A stretch of DNA of 5,622 bases from Alphaproteobacteria bacterium (lineage in GTDB: Bacteria; Pseudomonadota; Alphaproteobacteria; Rickettsiales; JAFLCR01). This document shows positions 1 to 5,622 of this stretch, piece after piece. The position numbers and the translations under genes are program-made. Where the stretch lies: positions 1 through 5,622 of the forward strand of contig JAFLCR010000150.1 of NCBI GenBank assembly GCA_017302755.1, read 5' to 3'. Position 1 is the first letter of the stretch; every line of letters begins with the position of its first letter. The notes below the pieces were generated by a model, which did not search any database, had not been told where the DNA came from, and worked only from the letters and a program-made list of their open reading frames with translations.

Positions 1-318
1 CGCGCCTCCAAATGGAAACAGGCGGCGGTGGAACCGATCGCCGTAGACCCAGCGCTGGCGCAAGCCGCCGTGCCTGCTGCACCGCAGGTTAGTAACATTC
101 AGGCTATCGGCAATGTGCTCTATACGGATTACGTTTATGTTTTCCAGCTGGCCGGCTTGATCCTCCTAGTGGCGATGGTCGGCGCGATCGTGCTGACGCT
201 GCGCGACAAAGGTGAGGCGGTGCGCCGCCAGAACATCGGCAGGCAGGTCGCCCGCCGTCGCGAAGACGCGGTGGAAGTGGTCAAAGTGCCTACCGGCAGC
301 GGGGTGAGCCATGTCTAA
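1..318 (+). CDS. nuoJ: NADH-quinone oxidoreductase subunit J, 3' part (5' end outside window)
   Basis: Membrane-arm subunit of complex I that, with NuoK and NuoA, links the quinone site to the proton channels in the cytoplasmic membrane. The frame is open from base 1 (first codons RASKWKQAAVEP) and ends at TAA 316-318, giving 105 visible codons. The visible part holds a loop rich in Ala, Pro and Val, then the motif IGNVLYTDYVYVFQLAG, typical of the entry into the last NuoJ helix. The last hydrophobic helix covers about visible residues 46-68, and is followed by a basic cytoplasmic tail with RRQNIGRQVARRREDAVEV. That tail is a familiar alphaproteobacterial NuoJ ending. The GTG at 28 is an internal Val codon, not a start, because the frame reads through it from the window edge. 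The stop lies inside the start of nuoK (8 bp overlap). Identification rests on these motifs and on the downstream gene order. Confidence 0.93.
   Translation, partial: RASKWKQAAVEPIAVDPALAQAAVPAAPQVSNIQAIGNVLYTDYVYVFQLAGLILLVAMVGAIVLTLRDKGEAVRRQNIGRQVARRREDAVEVVKVPTGSGVSHV
301..307 (+). promoter_or_regulatory. Possible ribosome binding site for nuoK
   Basis: GGGGTGA lies within the last codons of nuoJ and ends 3 bases before the nuoK ATG at 311. It resembles the GGTGA end of the anti-16S consensus, but the spacing is short, so initiation may rely partly on ribosomes finishing nuoJ at 316-318. Confidence 0.35.
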
Positions 319-625
319 CCCCATCGGCCTTGAGCATTACCTGACCCTGGCGGCACTGCTGTTCACCATCGGCATCTGCGGCATTGTGTTGAACCGCAAG
401 AATATCATCACGATTCTGATGTCCGTGGAGCTGATGCTCCTTTCCGTGAACATCAACTTCGTGGCCTTCTCCATCTTCATGAACGACCTGAAGGGGCAGA
501 TTTTTACCCTGTTCGTCCTCACCGTCGCCGCGGCCGAAGCCGCGATCGGGCTGGCGATCCTCGTCGTCTATTTCCGTAACCGCCAGACCATCTCGGTGGA
601 CGACATCACGATGATGAAGGGCTGA
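311..625 (+). CDS. nuoK: NADH-quinone oxidoreductase subunit K
   Basis: Small three-helix membrane subunit of complex I, homologous to mitochondrial ND4L and to MrpC of Mrp antiporters. It helps form the fourth proton channel beside NuoJ. The 104 residues match the usual family length of about 100. Helices lie at roughly residues 7-27, 31-55 and 62-88. Two buried glutamates known to matter in E. coli NuoK (E36 and E72) are present as E40 in ILMSVELMLLSVN and E76 in TVAAAEAAIGLAILV. The C-terminus DDITMMKG is typical of alphaproteobacteria. The ATG at 311 is the only sensible start: an in-frame TGA at 305-307 blocks anything upstream, and the protein begins at the expected distance before the first helix. 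The gene overlaps nuoJ by 8 bp, and its TGA is 4 bp before the nuoL ATG, which fits translational coupling in one operon. Confidence 0.98.
   Translation: MSNPIGLEHYLTLAALLFTIGICGIVLNRKNIITILMSVELMLLSVNINFVAFSIFMNDLKGQIFTLFVLTVAAAEAAIGLAILVVYFRNRQTISVDDITMMKG
617..621 (+). promoter_or_regulatory. Ribosome binding site for nuoL
   Basis: AAGGG lies within the final codons of nuoK, 8 bases before the nuoL ATG at 630. An in-frame TGA at 615-617 rules out an earlier nuoL start, so this site and the ATG at 630 belong together. Confidence 0.55.
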
Positions 626-629
626 TTCC

Positions 630-2567
630 ATGAACGCGATACTGATCGTCTTCCTGCCGCTTCTGGTCGCCGTGATTTCCGGCCTGCTGGTGCGCCGCCT
701 GCCGGTCATCGCCGTGCAGATTCTCACCTGCGGCGCGATGGTGACCTCCGCCGCGCTGTCGGGCTTTGAGTTCTACAACGTCGCCGTCATGGGCGACGCC
801 TATACCGTGCCGCTGATGGACTGGGTAACTTCCGGCGATTTCGGCGCTTCCTGGAGCCTGCGCGTGGACGTGCTCACCGCCGTCATGCTGGTGGTGGTGA
901 CGTGGGTATCTGCCGTGGTCCATCTCTATTCCACCGGCTATATGAGCCACGATGACCATCAGCAGCGCTTCATGGCGTATCTCTCGCTCTTCACTTTCTG
1001 CATGCTGATGCTGGTGACGGCGGATAACTTCCTGCAGCTCTTCTTCGGCTGGGAAGGGGTGGGGTTAAGCTCCTATTTGCTCATCGGTTTCTGGTTCAAG
1101 AAAGAGAGCGCCAACGCGGCCGCGATCAAGGCCTTCCTGGTGAACCGCGTCGGCGATTTCGGCTTTGCGCTGGGCATCTGCGCCGTGTTCGCGGTATTTG
1201 GCACTATCGATTTCAACAGCGTCTTCACCGCCGCTGCCTCGAAGAACGATGTGACGTACACCTTCCTTGGTCAGGAATTCCACGCCCTGACGCTCATCTG
1301 CGTATTGCTCTTCATCGGCGCAATGGGTAAATCCGCCCAGCTCGGCCTGCACACCTGGCTGCCGGACGCGATGGAAGGCCCGACCCCCGTTTCCGCCCTC
1401 ATCCACGCCGCGACGATGGTGACTGCCGGCGTGTTCCTTGTGGCGCGCTGTTCGCCGCTGTTCGAGCTATCGCCCTTTGCCCTGAACCTGGTGACAGTGG
1501 TGGGCGGGGTGACCTGCGTCTTCGCGGCCACGGTGGCGCTGGTGCAGAACGACATCAAGCGCATCATCGCGTATTCCACCTGCTCGCAGCTTGGTTACAT
1601 GTTCTTCGCCTGTGGCGTCTCGGCCTATTCGGCAGGCATTTTTCACCTTATGACTCACGCCTTCTTCAAGGCGTTGCTGTTCCTTGGCGCGGGCTGCGTG
1701 ATCCATGCCATGTCCGATGAGCAGGACATCCGCAAGATGGGCGGTATCTGGAAGAAGATTCCGGTGACTTATGCTTATATGTGGATAGGCTCCCTGGCGC
1801 TGATGGGCGTGTTCCCGTTCGCGGGCTACTACTCCAAAGACCTGATTCTGGAAGCGGCCTACGCCTCCGGCTCGGCCACCGGCCAGTTCGCGGCATTCCT
1901 CGGCTTTGTGGCGGCGTTCTGCACGGCGTTCTATTCCACGCGCCTCACCATCTTGGTGTTCCACGGCAAGCCGCGTGCTTCGCATGACGTGATGCACCAT
2001 GTCCACGAATCCCCCTCCAGCATGATCGTGCCGATGGCGCTCTTGATGCTGGGCGCGATCTTCTCCGGCTATATCGGATCCTCGCTGCTTCATATGGGCT
2101 CGGCCGATCTGGCATTCTGGCGCGGCACGATTTCGGTGGCCGAGGGCCATGACGCGCTGGAGCACGCGCATCATGTGCCCGCGATTATCAAGTTCTTGCC
2201 CATGATCCTGGGCGCGGCGGGCATCTTCCTGGCCTGGCTGCTTTACAGCGCGAAACCAGAGATTCCGGGTAAGTTGGCTGTGAGCCTCAAGCCCGTCTAC
2301 AGCTTCCTGCTGAATAAGTGGTATTTCGACGAGCTGTACGATTTCCTCTTCGTGCGCCCCGCGCAGCGCTTCGGCCGCCACTTATGGAAGCTGTGGGATG
2401 CGGTGGTAATCGACGGTTTCGGCCCGAACGGCATCGCCTGGGCGTCGCAGTTCACTGGCCGCGGCCTTTCCAAGGTGCAAAGCGGCTATCTCTACCACTA
2501 CGCGCTGGCGATGCTGCTTGGCATCGTGGCGCTGGTCAGTTGGTTCGCGCTGGGGATAAATAAATGA
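630..2567 (+). CDS. nuoL: NADH-quinone oxidoreductase subunit L (antiporter-like, distal proton channel)
   Basis: Largest antiporter-like subunit, at the far tip of the complex I membrane arm, homologous to ND5 and MrpA. It carries one proton channel and the long lateral helix that lies along NuoM and NuoN. Its 645 residues are slightly longer than the 613 of E. coli. Channel residues can be placed: E142 (GWEGVGLSSYLLIG), D176 (NRVGDFGFALG), K234 (GAMGKSAQLGLHTWLPDAM), H259 (SALIHAATMV), H339, H343 and K347 (FHLMTHAFFKALLFLGAG), and K403-D404 (YYSKDLIL). They correspond to E. coli E144, D178, K229, H254, H334, H338, K342 and K399-D400. After a His-rich loop (about 446-515) and a helix at about 518-540 come the lateral-helix region, with LNKWYFDELYDFLFVRP at 561-577, and the terminal anchor helix at about 624-643. 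The start is fixed by an in-frame stop at 615-617 and an AAGGG. The stop codon overlaps the nuoM start (ATGA). Nothing is broken or missing. The NuoN-like and Mrp families are excluded by the C-terminal extension and the context. Confidence 0.98.
   Translation: MNAILIVFLPLLVAVISGLLVRRLPVIAVQILTCGAMVTSAALSGFEFYNVAVMGDAYTVPLMDWVTSGDFGASWSLRVDVLTAVMLVVVTWVSAVVHLYSTGYMSHDDHQQRFMAYLSLFTFCMLMLVTADNFLQLFFGWEGVGLSSYLLIGFWFKKESANAAAIKAFLVNRVGDFGFALGICAVFAVFGTIDFNSVFTAAASKNDVTYTFLGQEFHALTLICVLLFIGAMGKSAQLGLHTWLPDAMEGPTPVSALIHAATMVTAGVFLVARCSPLFELSPFALNLVTVVGGVTCVFAATVALVQNDIKRIIAYSTCSQLGYMFFACGVSAYSAGIFHLMTHAFFKALLFLGAGCVIHAMSDEQDIRKMGGIWKKIPVTYAYMWIGSLALMGVFPFAGYYSKDLILEAAYASGSATGQFAAFLGFVAAFCTAFYSTRLTILVFHGKPRASHDVMHHVHESPSSMIVPMALLMLGAIFSGYIGSSLLHMGSADLAFWRGTISVAEGHDALEHAHHVPAIIKFLPMILGAAGIFLAWLLYSAKPEIPGKLAVSLKPVYSFLLNKWYFDELYDFLFVRPAQRFGRHLWKLWDAVVIDGFGPNGIAWASQFTGRGLSKVQSGYLYHYALAMLLGIVALVSWFALGINK
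2552..2556 (+). promoter_or_regulatory. Likely ribosome binding site for nuoM
   Basis: GGGGA lies 7 bases before the ATG at 2564, inside the last codons of nuoL. It favours the upstream nuoM start at 2564. The alternative ATG at 2579 has only a weak GAGA at 2570-2573 before it. Confidence 0.4.
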
Positions 2568-4084
2568 TTGAGACAGCCATGAGCGCCAACATCCTTGGAT
2601 GGCCCATTCTCTCGACGCTGATCGTGCTGCCGCTCGTCGGCGCGGCGCTGATCCTGCTTTCCTCACATAAGGACGGCGAGGGCAACCGCGCGGCGCGGCT
2701 GATAGCGCTATGGACGACGCTGATCACTTTCGGCCTCTCACTGATGTTGTGGAAACATTTTGATGCTGCCAGCTCCGCCTTCCAGTTCGTGGAGCAACGG
2801 CAATGGTTTGAAGGGCTTGGCATTTCTTACCATCTGGGCATTGACGGCATTTCCCTCTTCTTCGTACTGCTCACCACTCTGCTGCTGCCTATCTGCGTGC
2901 TGGCGAGCTGGGAAGCCATCACCGAGCGGGTGCGCGAATACATGGTCGCCTTCCTGGTCCTGGAAACCTGCGTGATCGGCGTGTTCTGCGCGCTCGATCT
3001 GATGCTCTTCTATGTGCTCTTCGAGGGCATGCTGATCCCGATGTTCCTCATCATCGGCATCTGGGGTGGAGATCGCAGGGTGTATGCGGCATTCAAGTTC
3101 TTCCTCTACACGCTGCTCGGCTCGCTGCTTTTTCTGGTGGCGGTGCTCTACCTCTACTTCCAGTTCGGCACGACGGACATCCCCGACCTGATGACCAAAG
3201 CCCCGCAGCTGGGCCTCACCATCCAGCAATGGCTGTGGCTTGCTTTGTTCGCTTCTTTTGCGGTGAAAGTGCCGATGTGGCCGGTGCATACCTGGCTGCC
3301 CGATGCCCACGTGCAGGCGCCGACGGCGGGCTCGGTGATTCTGGCGGGTATCCTGCTGAAGCTCGGCGGCTATGGCTTCCTGCGGCTTTCACTGCCGTTC
3401 TTCCCGGAGGCGTCGCATTTCTTTGCACCATTCGTATTCGGCCTGTCTGTGATCGCGGTGGTCTACACCTCACTGGTGGCGCTGGCGCAGGAGGATATGA
3501 AGAAGCTGATCGCTTATTCCTCGGTCGCGCATATGGGTTTCGTGACAATCGGCGCCTTTACTTTCAATTCCCAGGGCGTGGAGGGCAGCATTATTCAAAT
3601 GCTCAGCCACGGCCTGGTTTCCGGCGCGCTCTTCCTGTGCGTCGGCGTGGTCTATGACCGGCTGCACACCCGTGAGATCGCCCGCTACGGAGGCCTGGCG
3701 GAACGGATGCCGGCTTATGCCTTCGTCTTCATGTTCTTCACCATGGCCAGCGTGGGCCTGCCGGGAACCAGCGGCTTCGTAGGCGAATTCCTGAGCATCG
3801 TCGGTGCGTTCAAGGCAAACACCTGGGTGGCGTTCGGCATGTCCACAGGCCTGATCCTCGGTGCGGCTTACGCGCTCTGGCTCTACCGCCGGGTGGTGTT
3901 CGGCGCGCTTACCAAGTCTGATCTGAAGCAGATGGTGGATCTTTCCCTGCGCGAAAAGCTGTTATTTGCCCCGCTCGTATTGCTGGTGCTGTGGATGGGC
4001 ATTTATCCCCAGCCTTTCCTGAACGCCATGCACGCCTCGGTCGAAAAGCTGCTTCAGCAGACCCAGGTTGTGACGGCAAAGTGA
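2564..4084 (+). CDS. nuoM: NADH-quinone oxidoreductase subunit M (antiporter-like proton channel)
   Basis: Middle antiporter-like subunit of the membrane arm, homologous to ND4 and MrpD, forming one proton channel between NuoL and NuoN. The 506 residues are close to the E. coli length. Family signatures appear in order: LGIDGISLFFVLLTT (91-105), REYMVAFLVLE (124-134), FEGMLIPMFLIIGIWGG (153-169), KVPMWPVHTWLPDAHVQAPT (235-254), LAQEDMKKLIAYSSVAHMGF (307-326) and SGFVGEFL (403-410). Channel residues are E154, K235, K266, H323, H349 and E408. The last is a Glu, as in E. coli NuoM (E407), where NuoL and NuoN have Lys, and this separates NuoM from its paralogues. The start at 2564 forms an ATGA overlap with the nuoL stop and has a GGGGA upstream; an in-frame TAA at 2561-2563 blocks anything earlier. 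An in-frame ATG at 2579 would shorten the protein by five residues and may be the true start. The stop is 14 bp before nuoN. Confidence 0.98.
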   Translation: MIETAMSANILGWPILSTLIVLPLVGAALILLSSHKDGEGNRAARLIALWTTLITFGLSLMLWKHFDAASSAFQFVEQRQWFEGLGISYHLGIDGISLFFVLLTTLLLPICVLASWEAITERVREYMVAFLVLETCVIGVFCALDLMLFYVLFEGMLIPMFLIIGIWGGDRRVYAAFKFFLYTLLGSLLFLVAVLYLYFQFGTTDIPDLMTKAPQLGLTIQQWLWLALFASFAVKVPMWPVHTWLPDAHVQAPTAGSVILAGILLKLGGYGFLRLSLPFFPEASHFFAPFVFGLSVIAVVYTSLVALAQEDMKKLIAYSSVAHMGFVTIGAFTFNSQGVEGSIIQMLSHGLVSGALFLCVGVVYDRLHTREIARYGGLAERMPAYAFVFMFFTMASVGLPGTSGFVGEFLSIVGAFKANTWVAFGMSTGLILGAAYALWLYRRVVFGALTKSDLKQMVDLSLREKLLFAPLVLLVLWMGIYPQPFLNAMHASVEKLLQQTQVVTAK

Positions 4085-4089
4085 GAGGA
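4084..4089 (+). promoter_or_regulatory. Ribosome binding site for nuoN
   Basis: AGAGGA begins at the last base of the nuoM stop and ends 9 bases before the nuoN ATG at 4099. An in-frame TGA at 4090-4092 rules out an earlier start, so this site serves 4099. It is among the clearest ribosome binding sites in the window. Confidence 0.6.
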
Positions 4090-4098
4090 TGATGTAAC

Positions 4099-5565
4099 AT
4101 GCCCCAGGCTCTTTTTCCCGAAATCTACCTCTCACTGCTGGCGATCTCCCTGCTGTTGTTCGGGCTCTACCGCAAGGAGCGCTCCCTGGTTGCCGTCCAT
4201 TGGGTGGCGATTCTGGGGCTTGCCGTCGCCGGGCTGCTGATGGCCGATATTTCAGGAGTTGAGCGTGCTTTCAACGGCATGTTCATCGCCGACAGCTTTA
4301 CCCAAGGCATGAAAACGCTGGTCATTGCTGGGGCGACGCTGGTGCTCTTGATCTCCCTTCAGCCGCTCTCCAAGGTACTGGATCAGCGATTTGAATATGC
4401 GTTGGTGGTGATTTTCGCTGTGCTCGGCATGTGCGGGATGATCTCGGCGGGCGATATGCTTTCGCTCTATATGGGGCTGGAACTGCAATCCCTGAGTCTC
4501 TACGTGCTCGCCGCTTTCCAGCGGGATGATGCCCGCTCCACGGAAGCGGGGCTGAAATACTTTGTTCTCGGCGCGCTGGCCTCTGGCATGATGCTGTTCG
4601 GCATCTCGCTGCTTTACGGCTTCTCCGGCCAGACTTCGTTTGAGGGTATCGCCTCCATGCTCACCGCGCAGGAAGGTCCGTCGCGCGGGGCGCTGATCGG
4701 CATGGTGCTGGTGCTGGTGGGGCTGTGTTTCAAGGTTTCCGCCGTACCGTTCCACATGTGGACGCCGGATGTCTACCAGGGTGCGCCGACACCGGTGACG
4801 GCCTTCTTCGCCATCTGCCCTAAGATCGCCGCCCTGGCGCTGTTCGCCCGCGTCCTGGCCGGGCCGTTCGCGGGGCTGCTGCCGCAGTGGCAGCCGATCG
4901 TGATCCTGATCGCGGCGCTCTCCATGCTGCTCGGCGGGTTCGCGGGCCTCAGGCAGGATAACATCAAGCGCCTGCTGGCCTACAGCTCCATCGGCCATGT
5001 CGGCTTTGTGCTGATGGCCATGGCCGCCGGAACGCCGACCGCCGCCAGCGCCATTGTGCTGTATCTCGTCATTTACATGGTCATGAGCGTCGGCGTGTTC
5101 GGCTGCATCATGCTGCTTGCCCGCGCCGGGCACCCAGTGGAAAAGATCGCTGATTTTGCCGGGCTTTCACGCAACCACCCGCGCATTGCGTTCGCCTTGG
5201 CGGCGCTGATGTTCTCGATGGCGGGCATTCCGCCGCTGGCCGGTTTCTTCGCCAAGATGGCCGTGTTTCTCGCGGCGATTGAAAGCGGGTTGATCATGCT
5301 TGCAATCATTGGCGCTCTGGCCAGCGTGGTGGCGGCCTATTATTACCTGAAGATCGTGAAAGTGATGTATTTCGACCCCTTCGAAGCCTACCCCGCAGCC
5401 ATTGCCGAGGAGGTTCCGTTCGCCGCTCGCGCCACCGTGTTCGTGGCCGTGGCCGCCGTGCTGGCATTCTGCTTCTACCCCACGCCGGTAATAAATCTTT
5501 CCAAGCAGGTGGCTGCCTCGCTGCACACGCCCAAGCCTGCGGTAACGGCGTGGCTGAATCCCTGA
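4099..5565 (+). CDS. nuoN: NADH-quinone oxidoreductase subunit N (antiporter-like proton channel)
   Basis: Antiporter-like subunit nearest the quinone-side part of the membrane arm, homologous to ND2. Its 488 residues compare with 485 in E. coli. Signatures in order: YMGLELQSLSLYVLAAFQRD (124-143), EAGLKYFVLGALASGMMLFG (149-168), FKVSAVPFHMWTPDVYQGAP (211-230), RQDNIKRLLAYSSIGHVGF (285-303) and MAGIPPLAGFFAK (374-386). Channel residues seen are E128, K153, K212, H219, K242, H300 and K386. They correspond to E. coli E133, K158, K217, H224, K247, H305 and K395. The FHMWTPDVYQGAPTPV stretch is diagnostic of NuoN, in contrast to HTWLPDA in NuoL and NuoM. The C-terminus is a short polar tail after the last helix (about 441-460). 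The start is fixed by an upstream in-frame stop and a good ribosome binding site. The TGA is 4 bp before the next ATG, so the transcript probably continues. Confidence 0.98.
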   Translation: MPQALFPEIYLSLLAISLLLFGLYRKERSLVAVHWVAILGLAVAGLLMADISGVERAFNGMFIADSFTQGMKTLVIAGATLVLLISLQPLSKVLDQRFEYALVVIFAVLGMCGMISAGDMLSLYMGLELQSLSLYVLAAFQRDDARSTEAGLKYFVLGALASGMMLFGISLLYGFSGQTSFEGIASMLTAQEGPSRGALIGMVLVLVGLCFKVSAVPFHMWTPDVYQGAPTPVTAFFAICPKIAALALFARVLAGPFAGLLPQWQPIVILIAALSMLLGGFAGLRQDNIKRLLAYSSIGHVGFVLMAMAAGTPTAASAIVLYLVIYMVMSVGVFGCIMLLARAGHPVEKIADFAGLSRNHPRIAFALAALMFSMAGIPPLAGFFAKMAVFLAAIESGLIMLAIIGALASVVAAYYYLKIVKVMYFDPFEAYPAAIAEEVPFAARATVFVAVAAVLAFCFYPTPVINLSKQVAASLHTPKPAVTAWLNP

Positions 5566-5569
5566 TTCG

Positions 5570-5622
5570 ATGAAGTTGGAATTTCAGCTCGCCGGCTATC
5601 CGGTGTATCACGCCGCATTGAT
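5570..5622 (+). CDS. birA: Probable biotin--[acetyl-CoA-carboxylase] ligase, N-terminal fragment (runs off window)
   Basis: Only 17 codons and two bases are visible: MKLEFQLAGYPVYHAAL, then AT. An in-frame TGA at 5555-5557 limits the start to ATG 5570 or TTG 5576. ATG 5570 sits 4 bp after the nuoN stop, and no clear ribosome binding site precedes it, so translation is probably coupled to nuoN. Established context: in many alphaproteobacteria the gene after nuoN is birA, followed by a type III pantothenate kinase gene and a ribonuclease J gene. The visible peptide fits the start of a single-domain BirA without the N-terminal DNA-binding domain, where a short Tyr/His-containing strand leads into a (I/V)DSTN motif. 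The window ends just where that motif would be expected. BirA would attach biotin to the carrier protein of acetyl-CoA carboxylase in the cytoplasm. The call rests mainly on synteny, since no catalytic motif is visible. Confidence 0.5.
   Translation, partial: MKLEFQLAGYPVYHAAL

Noticed and set aside
28..318. Treating GTG 28 as the start of a complete 96-residue gene
   Set aside because: The frame is open back to base 1 and the visible protein is clearly the C-terminal part of NuoJ, so the gene is cut by the window edge.
1467..2381. 304-codon open frame on the minus strand opposite nuoL
   Set aside because: It is the shadow of a GC-rich gene. Its product is dominated by His, Arg, Gln, Glu and Gly, as expected when Leu, Ala, Phe and Met codons are read in antisense. 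It has no recognisable domain, and the + strand gene is beyond doubt.
2738..3310. 190-codon minus-strand frame opposite nuoM
   Set aside because: This is another low-complexity Glu/His/Gln-rich antisense shadow with no support beyond the open frame.
3229..3657. 142-codon + strand frame inside nuoM in another phase
   Set aside because: It is out of phase with a complete, motif-bearing NuoM. The product is Gly/Arg/Ala-rich with no family resemblance, and no ribosome binding site needs explaining.
4703..4720. Short CTGGTG tandem-like run in nuoN
   Set aside because: It encodes alternating Val and Leu in a membrane helix (MVLVLVG) and is explained by codon bias. It is not a repeat array.
4252..5133. 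293-codon open frame on the minus strand opposite nuoN
   Set aside because: It has the same antisense composition bias (runs such as HQHQHHADQ), no fold or motif, and lies entirely within nuoN.
311..5565. An Mrp-type Na+/H+ antiporter or a hydrogenase-linked membrane module instead of complex I
   Set aside because: The NuoJ-K-L-M-N order, the NuoN-specific FHMWTPDVYQGAPTP motif, the NuoM Glu408 and the NuoL lateral-helix extension together fit complex I and not Mrp or Hyf/Ech modules.
5566..5569. Transcription terminator after nuoN
   Set aside because: Only four bases separate the nuoN stop from the next ATG, and I see no stem followed by a T-run at the end of nuoN.

Overview
The window is a compact, single-strand stretch of a respiratory complex I (NADH:quinone oxidoreductase, NDH-1) operon. 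All genes are on the + strand, and all belong to the membrane arm apart from a downstream gene that has only just begun at the right edge. The order is nuoJ (3' part only), nuoK, nuoL, nuoM, nuoN, then the first 17 codons of a probable birA (biotin protein ligase). The order nuoJ-K-L-M-N followed closely by birA, the alphaproteobacterial style of the NuoJ, NuoK and NuoM sequences (for example the NuoJ tail RRQNIGRQVARRREDAVEV and the NuoK end DDITMMKG), and the GC-rich coding sequence (around 60% by eye, not counted) point to an alphaproteobacterium. I cannot name the genus.

Layout: 1-318 is the C-terminal 105 codons of nuoJ. 311-625 is nuoK, overlapping nuoJ by 8 bp. 630-2567 is nuoL. 2564-4084 is nuoM, overlapping nuoL by 4 bp (ATGA). 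4099-5565 is nuoN. 5570 to the window end is the start of the next gene. The largest gap between genes is 14 bp, so there is no intergenic stretch to hold a promoter, terminator or RNA gene. The junctions suggest one transcript with translational coupling.

Function: NuoL, NuoM and NuoN are the three antiporter-like subunits that form the outer proton channels. NuoJ and NuoK form part of the fourth channel, next to the peripheral arm. Together they convert the energy of quinone reduction into proton translocation across the cytoplasmic membrane. The key membrane-embedded acidic and lysine residues known from the Escherichia coli subunits can be located in all four complete proteins, with the expected family difference that NuoM carries Glu where NuoL and NuoN carry Lys in the late channel helix. 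No reading frame is broken.

I found no undescribed system, mobile element, repeat array or RNA gene. The findings are small points about start sites and junctions, and their interest scores are low to match.
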